Shown here one piece after another: positions 1 to 7,064 of a DNA stretch of 7,064 nt (positions within the stretch are counted from its first letter, which is position 1; the number at the start of each line of letters is the position of its first letter). Position numbers and translations under genes: made by a program. A model generated the notes under the pieces. It did no database searches and had not been told where the DNA came from. It saw nothing but the letters and a program-made list of their open reading frames with translations. The stretch is from Clostridia bacterium (GTDB lineage Bacteria; Bacillota_A; Clostridia; Oscillospirales; CAG-272). The stretch covers positions 1 to 7,064 of the forward strand of contig JAFQPF010000036.1 of assembly GCA_017411885.1 (NCBI GenBank), in the 5' to 3' direction.

Positions 1-2
1 AC

Positions 3-365
3 GATAATTTCAGAAAGCGTACGGCAAAGGAAAAGGAAGGCATTTACACCGACGCATTTTTTGATGCGATAGGACAGATACTTCCCATAATCGACAACGT
101 TGAGAGAGCAGCGGCGTTCAAGGAGTCCGAGCAGGTGGCGCAGGGCATCGAGATGATACTCAAGAGCTTCAATGAAATGCTCGCAAAGAACAACGTGACG
201 GCATACGGCGAGGCAGGCGAGGAGTTCGACCCCAACATCCACAACGCGGTAATGCACGTAGAGGACGAGGCTCTTGGCGAGAACGTAATTGCGGAGGTGT
301 TCCAGAAGGGCTACCGCAAGGACGAAAAAATACTCAGATACGCTATGGTTAAGGTAGCAAACTAA
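3..365 (+). CDS. grpE: GrpE nucleotide exchange factor, 5'-truncated
   Basis: The reading frame is open from the left edge (first full codon at 3) to a TAA stop, giving 120 residues. GrpE is the cytoplasmic dimer that releases ADP from DnaK and so resets the chaperone cycle. The visible part starts at the family hallmark DNFRKRTAKEKEG, at the end of the long dimerisation helix. It continues through the four-helix-bundle segment (ILPIIDNVERA) and ends in the C-terminal beta domain that contacts DnaK (GEEFDPNIHNAVMHVED, then VFQKGYRKDEKILRYAMVKVAN). The missing part is the variable acidic N-terminus and the first half of the helix. A GTG at 135 could be mistaken for a start, but it lies inside the conserved domain and encodes an internal valine. 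dnaK follows after 40 bases with no terminator, so the two are very probably co-transcribed from a promoter outside the window. Confidence 0.96.
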   Translation, partial: DNFRKRTAKEKEGIYTDAFFDAIGQILPIIDNVERAAAFKESEQVAQGIEMILKSFNEMLAKNNVTAYGEAGEEFDPNIHNAVMHVEDEALGENVIAEVFQKGYRKDEKILRYAMVKVAN

Positions 366-399
366 TTTATATAAATAAACAATCATGATACGGAGGTAA

Positions 400-2256
<1,857 letters not shown>

Positions 2257-2277
2257 GACTTAATTTAACCTAAAAGG

Positions 2278-2315
2278 GTACAACACCGTTTTGCGGTGTT
2301 GTACTGCTTTGTTTT
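2278..2315 (+). terminator. Intrinsic terminator between dnaK and dnaJ
   Basis: A perfect 11-base-pair stem (2278-2288 with 2294-2304, arms GTACAACACCG and CGGTGTTGTAC) closes a five-base TTTTG loop. It is followed by a T-rich run interrupted by G and C (TGCTTTGTTTT). It starts 21 bases after the dnaK stop. It should end or attenuate transcripts from the grpE-dnaK side. The interrupted T-run suggests termination may be partial, with read-through into dnaJ. The hairpin could also act as an mRNA 3'-end stabiliser or processing site. Confidence 0.85.
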
Positions 2316-2435
2316 CAAAGAATAATAAAATTTACAAATTACGCTATAATCGAAGGACTTTTATAGAGTATAATTACATTTGTCGCATTATGCGTAATCA
2401 CATCGAACTAAGTAACAGAAAGGCACGGTCACAAT
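2316..2435 (+). promoter_or_regulatory. dnaJ leader with two -10-like hexamers (weak promoter candidate)
   Basis: This AT-rich leader between the dnaK terminator and the dnaJ start contains two exact TATAAT hexamers, at 2345-2350 and 2369-2374. Neither has a convincing -35 hexamer at 16-18 bases; the best TTGACA-like word, TTTACA at 2331-2336, is only eight bases before the first hexamer. A seven-base inverted repeat (ATTACGC at 2338-2344, GCGTAAT at 2392-2398) flanks both hexamers, which may be chance. No CIRCE half-site (TTAGCACTC or GAGTGCTAA) is present. The region plausibly holds a dnaJ-prmA promoter, inferred from the terminator just upstream, but the exact elements are uncertain. The dnaJ ribosome binding site is GAAAGG at 2418-2423. 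Confidence 0.35.
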
Positions 2436-3578
2436 ATGGCAGAAAAGCGTGACTATTATGAGGTGCTTGGCCTTGCAAAGGGCGCACAGGACGCCGATAT
2501 AAAAAAGGCGTATAAAACGCTTGCAAAAAAATATCACCCCGACCTTAACCCGAATAATCCCGAGGCTGAGGAAAAGTTCAAGGAGATAAACGAGGCATAT
2601 ACGGTGCTGTCGGATGCCGATAAGAAGGCGCAGTATGACAGATACGGACACGCGGCGTTTGAACCGGGAGCAGGAGGCACAGGCTTCGGCGGCTTCGGCG
2701 GATTCGGAGGCTTTGGAGAGGATATCGACTTGTCGGATATTTTCTCAAGCTTTTTCGGAGGCGGCGGTGCCGGCTCGTCGCGCAGACGCGGACCTGTCCG
2801 CGGTGACGATATTCTTCAGCGCGTTATCGTTTCCTTTGAGGAAGCGGCATTCGGATGCAAAAAGAACGTGGAATTCAACCGTATCGAGGAATGCCCCGAA
2901 TGTGCGGCAACGGGTGCCGCAAAGGGAACGACTCCCGAAACCTGTACGACCTGCTCGGGTACCGGTCAGGTAAGACGTACTCAGAGAACGCCTCTCGGTA
3001 TGATGCAGACTACAGGACAGTGTGAAGCCTGCAGAGGCCGCGGAAAGATAATAAAGAATCCCTGCTCAAACTGTCGCGGCACGGGATACATCAGAATTAA
3101 AAAGAAGCTTGAGGTGTCTATCCCCTCGGGAATTGACGACGGACAGAGAGTTGCTATACGCTCGCAGGGTGACGCCGGCAGACAGGGCGGACAGGCGGGA
3201 GACCTTATCATAACGGTAAGCGTCAGACCGCACCATATCTTCGAGCGTGACGGATATGATATATACTGCGACATACCGATAACCTTTGCGCAGGCGGCGC
3301 TCGGCGCGGACATAAGCGTTCCTACCCTTGAGGGTAACGTTACCTATAAAATACCCGAGGGTACGCAGACGGGCACCGAGTTTACCATAAAGGGAAAGGG
3401 TATAAACAGGCTCGAATATAAGGGCGTGGGAGACCTTTACTTTACGGTTATCGTTGAAACGCCGAAAAATCTTACATCCGAGCAAAAGGAGCTTTTGCGC
3501 AAACTTGATCAGAAGCTTGAAGGTGACGGCTCGGCAAAGGAAGGCTTTTTCAAAAAATTCCGCGGAAGGAACAGATAA
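2436..3578 (+). CDS. dnaJ: Chaperone protein DnaJ (type I Hsp40)
   Basis: This 380-residue J-protein delivers substrates to DnaK and stimulates its ATPase. The J domain is at about 5-70, with the invariant HPD at 34-36. It is followed by a Gly/Phe-rich segment (about 75-120, including four GFG units at 83-94 and the [14 protein letters not shown] motif). The zinc-binding domain has eight cysteines in four CxxC pairs: 153/156, 170/173, 196/199 and 210/213. Two C-terminal substrate-binding beta domains and a basic C-terminus complete it. The architecture and length match the family (E. coli DnaJ is 376 residues). One oddity is that the first zinc motif reads CPECAATG, with Ala at the position normally Gly; all metal ligands are intact. 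The ATG start gives the standard DYYEVLG beginning. The gene is cut off from dnaK by a terminator and lies 14 bases before prmA, so dnaJ-prmA probably forms one transcript. Confidence 0.98.
   Translation: MAEKRDYYEVLGLAKGAQDADIKKAYKTLAKKYHPDLNPNNPEAEEKFKEINEAYTVLSDADKKAQYDRYGHAAFEPGAGGTGFGGFGGFGGFGEDIDLSDIFSSFFGGGGAGSSRRRGPVRGDDILQRVIVSFEEAAFGCKKNVEFNRIEECPECAATGAAKGTTPETCTTCSGTGQVRRTQRTPLGMMQTTGQCEACRGRGKIIKNPCSNCRGTGYIRIKKKLEVSIPSGIDDGQRVAIRSQGDAGRQGGQAGDLIITVSVRPHHIFERDGYDIYCDIPITFAQAALGADISVPTLEGNVTYKIPEGTQTGTEFTIKGKGINRLEYKGVGDLYFTVIVETPKNLTSEQKELLRKLDQKLEGDGSAKEGFFKKFRGRNR
2682..2717 (+). repeat. Four 9-base tandem units in the dnaJ Gly/Phe region
   Basis: Four in-frame nonamers, two identical (GGCTTCGGC at 2682-2690 and 2691-2699) and two diverged (GGATTCGGA, GGCTTTGGA), encode GFG four times. 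Gly/Phe linkers of J-proteins are naturally low in complexity, so this is part of the gene. A unit could be gained or lost by slippage without a frameshift. Confidence 0.8.
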
Positions 3579-3592
3579 AGGGGAATGTTTTA

Positions 3593-4522
3593 ATGGAATG
3601 GACTCAGCTCAAGGTGACCGTGGACGTATCGCGTCTTGACGATACCGCGGCGGTCATGGGCATGCTTGATAACGGTCTTATGATCGAGGATTACAGCGAT
3701 ATTGAGCTTAATCTCAAGACCGTATACGGCGACCTTATAGACGAAGCAATACTTAACGCAGATAAAAATATAGCCTCGGTTTCGATATACGTTCCCGAGG
3801 AAAAGAATTACAACGACTATATCGCTTTCTTAAGAGAAAGATTTGCGTCTCTTGGCATTGACGCCAAGATCGAGCTTATCGGACTCAAGGAGGAGGAATG
3901 GTCGAGCGCGTGGAAAAAGTATTATAAGCCGATAAAGGTAAGCGATAAGCTCGTGATCGTGCCGATGTGGGAGGATTACACCCCCGAAAACGGTGAGGTC
4001 ATAGTGAAAATGGACCCGGGTATGGCTTTCGGTACGGGTACGCACGAAACTACAAGGCTTGTTGCCGGGCTTATTGAAAAATATATGAAAAAGGACGATA
4101 CCGTCCTTGACGTCGGTACGGGAAGCGGTATACTTTCGATCTGTGCCGCAAAGCTCGGAGCGAAGTATTGTGCCGCATACGATATCGATCCTGTCGCCGT
4201 GAGAGTGGCTAAGGAAAACTGCGAAAAGAACGGATGCGCTGACAAGATAGTCTGCGGTGTGTCCGATCTGTTGAAGCAGGTCGATGTTCCCGAAGGCGGC
4301 TTTGACTTCGCGGTCGCGAATATAGTTGCCGATATAATAATCAGACTTGCGCCCGATATCGGCGCCTGCCTTAAGGACGGTGCGGCGTATATCACCTCGG
4401 GAATCATAGACGAGCGTGAAGATGACGTGCTTGGGGCTATGACAAAAGAAGGATTCCGTGTGCTTGAAACGGTCCATGAGAACGGCTGGTGCGCGATAGT
4501 CTTTGAAAAAACATCCAAATAA
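3593..4522 (+). CDS. prmA: Ribosomal protein L11 methyltransferase PrmA
   Basis: This is a 309-residue S-adenosylmethionine-dependent methyltransferase. Its E. coli homologue trimethylates ribosomal protein L11 on lysines and the N-terminal amine. The N-terminal third (about 1-110) is the L11-recognition domain and ends in the conserved EEWSSAWKKYYKPIKVSDKLVIVP stretch (Trp103 and Trp107). The catalytic Rossmann-fold domain carries the PrmA signature MAFGTGTHETT at 144-154, the SAM-binding loop DVGTGSG at 173-179, an acidic strand end in AYDIDPVAV, and NIVADI from Asn243. The length is slightly above the 293 residues of E. coli PrmA. The start is set by AAAGGGGA at 3577-3584, and the short gap after dnaJ suggests translational coupling. 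A strong terminator begins five bases after the stop, so prmA ends its transcription unit. dnaJ-prmA adjacency is standard in Firmicutes and supports the assignment. Confidence 0.97.
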   Translation: MEWTQLKVTVDVSRLDDTAAVMGMLDNGLMIEDYSDIELNLKTVYGDLIDEAILNADKNIASVSIYVPEEKNYNDYIAFLRERFASLGIDAKIELIGLKEEEWSSAWKKYYKPIKVSDKLVIVPMWEDYTPENGEVIVKMDPGMAFGTGTHETTRLVAGLIEKYMKKDDTVLDVGTGSGILSICAAKLGAKYCAAYDIDPVAVRVAKENCEKNGCADKIVCGVSDLLKQVDVPEGGFDFAVANIVADIIIRLAPDIGACLKDGAAYITSGIIDEREDDVLGAMTKEGFRVLETVHENGWCAIVFEKTSK

Positions 4523-4526
4523 TTAC

Positions 4527-4575
4527 AAAATTACCGCTATTTTGATGAAATTATACGAATAGCGGTAATTTTTTT
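4527..4575 (+). terminator. Intrinsic terminator after prmA, possibly bidirectional
   Basis: A 15-base-pair perfect stem (4527-4541 with 4558-4572, core TTACCGCTATT and AATAGCGGTAA) closes a 16-base loop. A T-run at 4569-4575 follows it, partly inside the stem. The A-run on the left arm (4527-4530) would give the reverse transcript a short U-tract, so it could also stop antisense transcription. It separates prmA from the rsmE promoter only about 20 bases downstream. Confidence 0.88.
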
Positions 4576-4580
4576 ATGTT

Positions 4581-4606
4581 AATTTGTCGAAATTATTTGA
4601 CAAATT
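4581..4606. repeat. Inverted repeat overlapping the rsmE -35 box (operator candidate)
   Basis: AATTTGTC at 4581-4588 is the exact reverse complement of GACAAATT at 4599-4606, with ten bases between. The right arm covers most of the -35 hexamer at 4597-4602. A third related word, TTGACGAAT at 4605-4613, follows in direct orientation, so three TTGNCRAA-like words lie within 30 bases. This geometry fits a repressor operator, but it matches no regulator site that I can name with confidence. It resembles, but does not fit, Rex-type TTGT...ACAA sites, whose half-sites differ. AT-rich sequence makes short palindromes common. Confidence 0.5.
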
Positions 4607-4625
4607 GACGAATATATAGTATAAT
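4597..4625 (+). promoter_or_regulatory. Consensus sigma-A promoter for rsmE
   Basis: TTGACA at 4597-4602 and TATAAT at 4620-4625 are both exact consensus hexamers with the ideal 17-base spacer. Transcription would start near 4632, giving a short leader of about 35 bases before the rsmE start. The promoter lies directly downstream of the prmA terminator and so defines a new transcription unit. Such a strong promoter for a rarely abundant rRNA methyltransferase suggests either repression through the overlapping inverted repeat or a limit set by the weak TTG start. Confidence 0.9.
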
Positions 4626-4651
4626 GACTTAGCGGGAATTGTCACAAGCGA

Positions 4652-4669
4652 AAAGAGGTAATGGTATTG
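4652..4669 (+). promoter_or_regulatory. rsmE ribosome binding site and TTG start
   Basis: AAAGAGGT at 4652-4659 is the only good Shine-Dalgarno sequence. It ends two bases before the in-frame ATG at 4661, which is too close, but leaves eight bases to the TTG at 4667, which is the normal distance. Starting at the TTG also gives the N-terminus MPRFFVP, the usual beginning of RsmE proteins. The ATG would add only two residues. Confidence 0.7.
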
Positions 4670-5413
4670 CCGCGATTTTTTGTACCGTCGGAAAACGTAA
4701 ATGACATACAAATACGCATTACCGGAAGTGATGCGTCTCATATAATGCGCTCGCTCAGAATGGCTAAGGGCGAAAGACTTACGGTGTGCGATATGCACTC
4801 AACCGAGTATGAGTGTGAAATAAAGGACTTTGAAGGCTCGGATGTTTTGCTTGAGGTTATAAGCAAAAGCAAGGGAAAGACCGAACCACCGTATAAGGCA
4901 ATTCTGTTTCAGGCTCTGCCAAAGGGAGATAAGATGGAGCTTATCATCCAGAAGGCGGTCGAAACGGGAGTTTATGCCATAGTGCCGTTCATAAGCGAAA
5001 GATGCATCTCGCGTCCCGATGCAAAAAGCGCGAAGGGCAAGCTTGAACGCTGGAACAAGATCGCGCTTGAGGCGGCAAAGCAGTGCGGGCGCGGAATAAT
5101 CCCCGAGGTGCTGCCGATCTGCCCGTATGACGAGGCGGTAAATAGAGCTTCTGCCGCGGACGTTCCGATCCTCTTTTATGAGGGCGACGGCGTCAGATCG
5201 CTCAAAAGCGTGCTTTCGGATGTTAAATTAAATGAAAATGAACCGATAACCGTGTCGGCTATGGTAGGCTCAGAGGGCGGCTTTGCCAAAAGCGAGGTCG
5301 AAAAGGCGTCTGAAGCCGGACTTATCCCGACGGGGCTCGGTAACCGTATACTCAGGTGCGAAACGGCAGGAATAGTTGCACTTTCGGCTATATCCTACGC
5401 GCTTGAGCTCTGA
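4667..5413 (+). CDS. rsmE: 16S rRNA (uracil-1498-N3)-methyltransferase RsmE
   Basis: This 248-residue SPOUT-class enzyme methylates N3 of U1498 in helix 44 of 16S rRNA, acting on the 30S subunit with S-adenosylmethionine. An N-terminal PUA-like RNA-binding domain (about 1-70, from PRFFVPSENV through the SHIMRSLRMAKGE stretch) precedes the knotted methyltransferase domain. The family motifs are ALPKGDKMELIIQKAVETGV, IALEAAKQCGRG, VGSEGGF at 200-206 (usually GPEGG) and the knot motif LGNRILRCETA at 224-234. The length is typical. The start is taken as TTG at 4667 rather than ATG at 4661, on ribosome-binding-site spacing and homology. It has its own consensus promoter. The membrane protein gene starts 36 bases later with no terminator between, so the two are probably co-transcribed. 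Confidence 0.96.
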   Translation: MPRFFVPSENVNDIQIRITGSDASHIMRSLRMAKGERLTVCDMHSTEYECEIKDFEGSDVLLEVISKSKGKTEPPYKAILFQALPKGDKMELIIQKAVETGVYAIVPFISERCISRPDAKSAKGKLERWNKIALEAAKQCGRGIIPEVLPICPYDEAVNRASAADVPILFYEGDGVRSLKSVLSDVKLNENEPITVSAMVGSEGGFAKSEVEKASEAGLIPTGLGNRILRCETAGIVALSAISYALEL

Positions 5414-5449
5414 AAAATAAATTCTGATAATGAAAGGTGTGGTCGTAAA

Positions 5450-6208
5450 GTGAAAAGTAACGACAGAAGCGTAATGTATAAGGACAGGGAGCAAAGACGT
5501 GCCGCTGCACAGGAAAGAGAGATGAGACTTATGTATAAGTTCATCTATGCCGTATGCGTGGCGACGCTCGGTATAATCGCCGTGATGACGATAAGGAAAA
5601 ACGGCGTTAATACGGTGAATTTCTTAAGCGCTCAGCTTCCGATCGTGATCGGATGCGCTCTGCTCACACTTGCGGCGGCGGTAAACGCTGTAATACATAA
5701 GGTGAAGAAGATAAACGAAAATAAACGCGTTGTAACCTCGGTAAGTCTCTTCGCGGTAGCTCTCGGAGCGCTTTTGCTCTTCGCTTCCTACAGCTTTATC
5801 GATATCGGCTATGACGCGGCGCGTATAATCGCGATCATCGTTGTGGCACTCTTATATTTTGTTTATCATATCTACGACGCACTCTTTTTCACAACGAGCA
5901 TACAGTGCGCGCTCGGCGTGCTCGCTGTAAGCGTGCTTGCAAAGACCTCGCTTCATATCGCGCTCAGGATCGCGGGCAGCGTGGCTGTGATAGTGCTTTG
6001 TACACTCGGAGCCTTCCTTTTGGCAAGAGCTCTCGCAGGCAAGGATAATTCGGTAGTTAAGAATTATAAATTCTATATTATGTCCGCAATAGTTATCGCA
6101 GGCGTGCTTCTTTCGCTCATAATTCCGGCGATAAGCTCTTATGCATTATTTGCCATTCTTGCGGTATATGTGGTAAATGCCGTCATTTCTACCATAGAAT
6201 TGATGTAA
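5450..6208 (+). CDS. Multi-pass membrane protein of unknown function
   Basis: I do not recognise the family of this 252-residue protein. It starts with a charged cytoplasmic-looking segment (1-28; YKDREQRRAAAQEREMR at 10-26, probably helical). About eight hydrophobic segments follow, near 30-48, 58-82, 94-117, 123-147, 150-164, 168-195, 207-228 and 230-249. The loop at 83-93 (HKVKKINENKR) is strongly basic and so probably cytoplasmic. There is no signal peptide, no cysteine cluster and no obvious catalytic or transporter motif. The GTG start at 5450 is supported by AAAGGTG at 5433-5439, ten bases upstream; an ATG at 5474 is an alternative that removes eight residues. It lies 36 bases after rsmE without a visible promoter, so it is likely expressed from the rsmE promoter. 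That does not imply a link with rRNA modification. The reading frame is intact and codon use resembles its neighbours, so it is a real gene. Confidence 0.85.
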   Translation: MKSNDRSVMYKDREQRRAAAQEREMRLMYKFIYAVCVATLGIIAVMTIRKNGVNTVNFLSAQLPIVIGCALLTLAAAVNAVIHKVKKINENKRVVTSVSLFAVALGALLLFASYSFIDIGYDAARIIAIIVVALLYFVYHIYDALFFTTSIQCALGVLAVSVLAKTSLHIALRIAGSVAVIVLCTLGAFLLARALAGKDNSVVKNYKFYIMSAIVIAGVLLSLIIPAISSYALFAILAVYVVNAVISTIELM

Positions 6209-6264
6209 AATTTATTAAAAAAATCAAAAAAACTATTGAAAAATCACAAAAAATGATGTAAAAT
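6201..6264 (+). repeat. Pair of 11-base direct repeats around the intergenic region
   Basis: TGATGTAAAAT occurs at 6201-6211, covering the stop codon of the membrane protein gene, and again at 6254-6264, where it contains the -10 hexamer of the next promoter. The copies start 53 bases apart, about five helical turns, in an A-rich stretch. It may be a binding site pair or a chance match in AT-rich DNA. Confidence 0.4.
6236..6264 (+). promoter_or_regulatory. Sigma-A promoter for the CdaR-like regulator
   Basis: TTGAAA at 6236-6241 and TAAAAT at 6259-6264 are separated by exactly 17 bases, each one base off consensus. The A-tracts just upstream (6217-6232) could act as an UP element. Transcription would start near 6271, leaving a leader of about 40 bases with a strong ribosome binding site. 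There is no terminator hairpin between the membrane protein gene and this promoter, so read-through into the regulator is possible. Confidence 0.7.
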
Positions 6265-6309
6265 ATATTCAAGATCACAAATTTTTGAAGAATTGAAAGG
6301 AGGCGCCGT

Positions 6310-7064
6310 ATGTCGAACAGAATGTTTCAGGGAGTCATTCATCAGATGAAAGAGGCTGTTGACCGCGTTATCGGCGTTATCGACGAAAACGGAATCATCA
6401 TTTCCTGCTCCGAGCTTGTAAAGATTGGAGAGCCTCGTCAAGGTATACGCGACGAACTGAGCTATACGACAGACGCCATTGTAACGGGCGGTTATACATA
6501 TCGTCCCATAGGAACGGGAGTTAAGGCAGAATACGTTGTGTTCGTAGAGGGCGAGGATAAGATGGCGGACAAGATCTCTATGATCTTATCCATATCACTC
6601 AGCAATATCAAGAGCCTTTACGATGAAAAATATGACAAGAGCTCGTTTATCAAGAATATAATCCTTGATAATATCCTTCCTAGCGATATTTATATCAAGA
6701 GCAAGGAATTACATTTCAATTCGGATGTTTCAAGAATCGTTTTCCTCGTTAAGTTCTACGGAAAGAGCGAGGTAAACCCCTTTGATATGGTTCAGAATAT
6801 GTTCCCCGACAAGAATAAGGATTACGTTATAAGTGTCGGTGAGCATGATATCGTGCTTGTTAAGGAAATCAAGCCCAATTACGATATCAGAGAGATTGAA
6901 AAGGTAGCAAAGACAATATCGGATACACTCAGCACCGAGTTTTACGCAAAGGTGTCTGTCGGTATCGGTACTGCGGTAGACGGTATAAAGGACCTCGCGC
7001 GCTCCTTCAAGGAAGCTCAGGTAGCTCTTGAGGTAGGCAAGGTGTTTGATACCGAAAAGAATAT
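6310..7064 (+). CDS. CdaR/PucR-family transcriptional regulator, 3'-truncated
   Basis: The frame is open from ATG at 6310 to the right edge, giving 251 residues without a stop. The start is well supported by GAAAGGAGG at 6295-6303, six bases upstream, and by a promoter. The N-terminal part (about 1-90) includes MKEAVDRVIGVIDENGIIIS, which looks like a sensory domain of the PAS-like type. The segment from about 130 onward fits the GGDEF-like CdaR domain, with KVSVGIGTAVDGIKDLARSF (S216-V217-G218-I219-G220) and then KEAQVALEVGKVF. That SxGIG...L..S..EA..AL pattern is characteristic of CdaR/PucR regulators. The DNA-binding PucR-type helix-turn-helix expected at the C-terminus would lie beyond the window. 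Known members respond to sugar diacids or purine breakdown products, but the ligand here cannot be read from sequence. The family assignment is from motif recognition; the gene is certainly real. Confidence 0.8.
   Translation, partial: MSNRMFQGVIHQMKEAVDRVIGVIDENGIIISCSELVKIGEPRQGIRDELSYTTDAIVTGGYTYRPIGTGVKAEYVVFVEGEDKMADKISMILSISLSNIKSLYDEKYDKSSFIKNIILDNILPSDIYIKSKELHFNSDVSRIVFLVKFYGKSEVNPFDMVQNMFPDKNKDYVISVGEHDIVLVKEIKPNYDIREIEKVAKTISDTLSTEFYAKVSVGIGTAVDGIKDLARSFKEAQVALEVGKVFDTEKN

Noticed and set aside
135..365. Short independent gene starting at GTG 135
   Set aside because: The frame continues upstream to the window edge with conserved GrpE sequence, so the GTG is an internal valine codon.
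3830..4518. Two overlapping antisense open frames within prmA, up to 215 codons
   Set aside because: They are opposite the conserved methyltransferase domain and overlap each other in different frames, with no promoter or ribosome binding site seen. The sense gene fully explains the sequence.
4584..4603. Rex (redox sensor) operator upstream of rsmE
   Set aside because: The TTGT...ACAA ends fit, but the half-sites TTGTCGAA/TTTGACAA are one base longer than, and differ from, the TTGTGAA or TTGTTAA half-sites known to me, so I keep it only as an unnamed palindrome.
6209..6309. Terminator after the membrane protein gene, or a riboswitch before the regulator
   Set aside because: The gap is A-rich with no GC stem and no conserved structured element; only a weak TTCAA/TTGAA pairing (6268-6289) is present.

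Overview
The window is a stretch of a Gram-positive, low-to-moderate GC bacterial chromosome, most likely a member of the Clostridia (a gut Oscillospiraceae/Ruminococcaceae-type organism would fit, but the genus cannot be fixed by eye). The reasons are the gene order grpE-dnaK-dnaJ-prmA-rsmE, which is typical of Firmicutes; strong purine-rich ribosome binding sites; AT-rich intergenic regions with consensus sigma-A promoters; frequent AGA arginine codons; and a DnaK of 616 residues, the shorter form usual in Gram-positives. All genes read on the + strand.

Layout: the 3' two-thirds of grpE (3-365) is followed by dnaK (406-2256), an intrinsic terminator (2278-2315), and an AT-rich leader before dnaJ (2436-3578). 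prmA (3593-4522) follows 14 bases after dnaJ and ends in a second, strong terminator (4527-4575). A perfect-consensus promoter (4597-4625), overlapped by an inverted repeat, then starts rsmE (TTG start at 4667, to 5413), followed without an obvious break by a roughly eight-pass membrane protein of unknown function (5450-6208). A third transcription unit begins with a good promoter (6236-6264) and a strong ribosome binding site, and encodes a CdaR/PucR-type regulator that runs off the right edge (6310-7064).

How the genes work together: GrpE, DnaK and DnaJ form the Hsp70 chaperone cycle (nucleotide exchange factor, ATP-driven chaperone, J-protein co-chaperone). PrmA and RsmE modify the ribosome (protein L11 and 16S rRNA U1498 respectively) and are classic companions of this locus. 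Although the gene order is conserved, the sequence suggests at least three or four transcription units: (hrcA?)-grpE-dnaK, dnaJ-prmA, rsmE-membrane protein, and the regulator. The operon promoter and any CIRCE operator would lie upstream of the window; no CIRCE element was found inside it.

This is mainly a housekeeping region. I see no mobile element, CRISPR array, RNA gene or evident new system. The points most worth a second look are the palindrome over the rsmE promoter, the terminator that separates dnaK from dnaJ, the unrecognised membrane protein, and the truncated regulator. No gene-free stretch exceeds 300 bases; the longest, 2257-2435, is described below.
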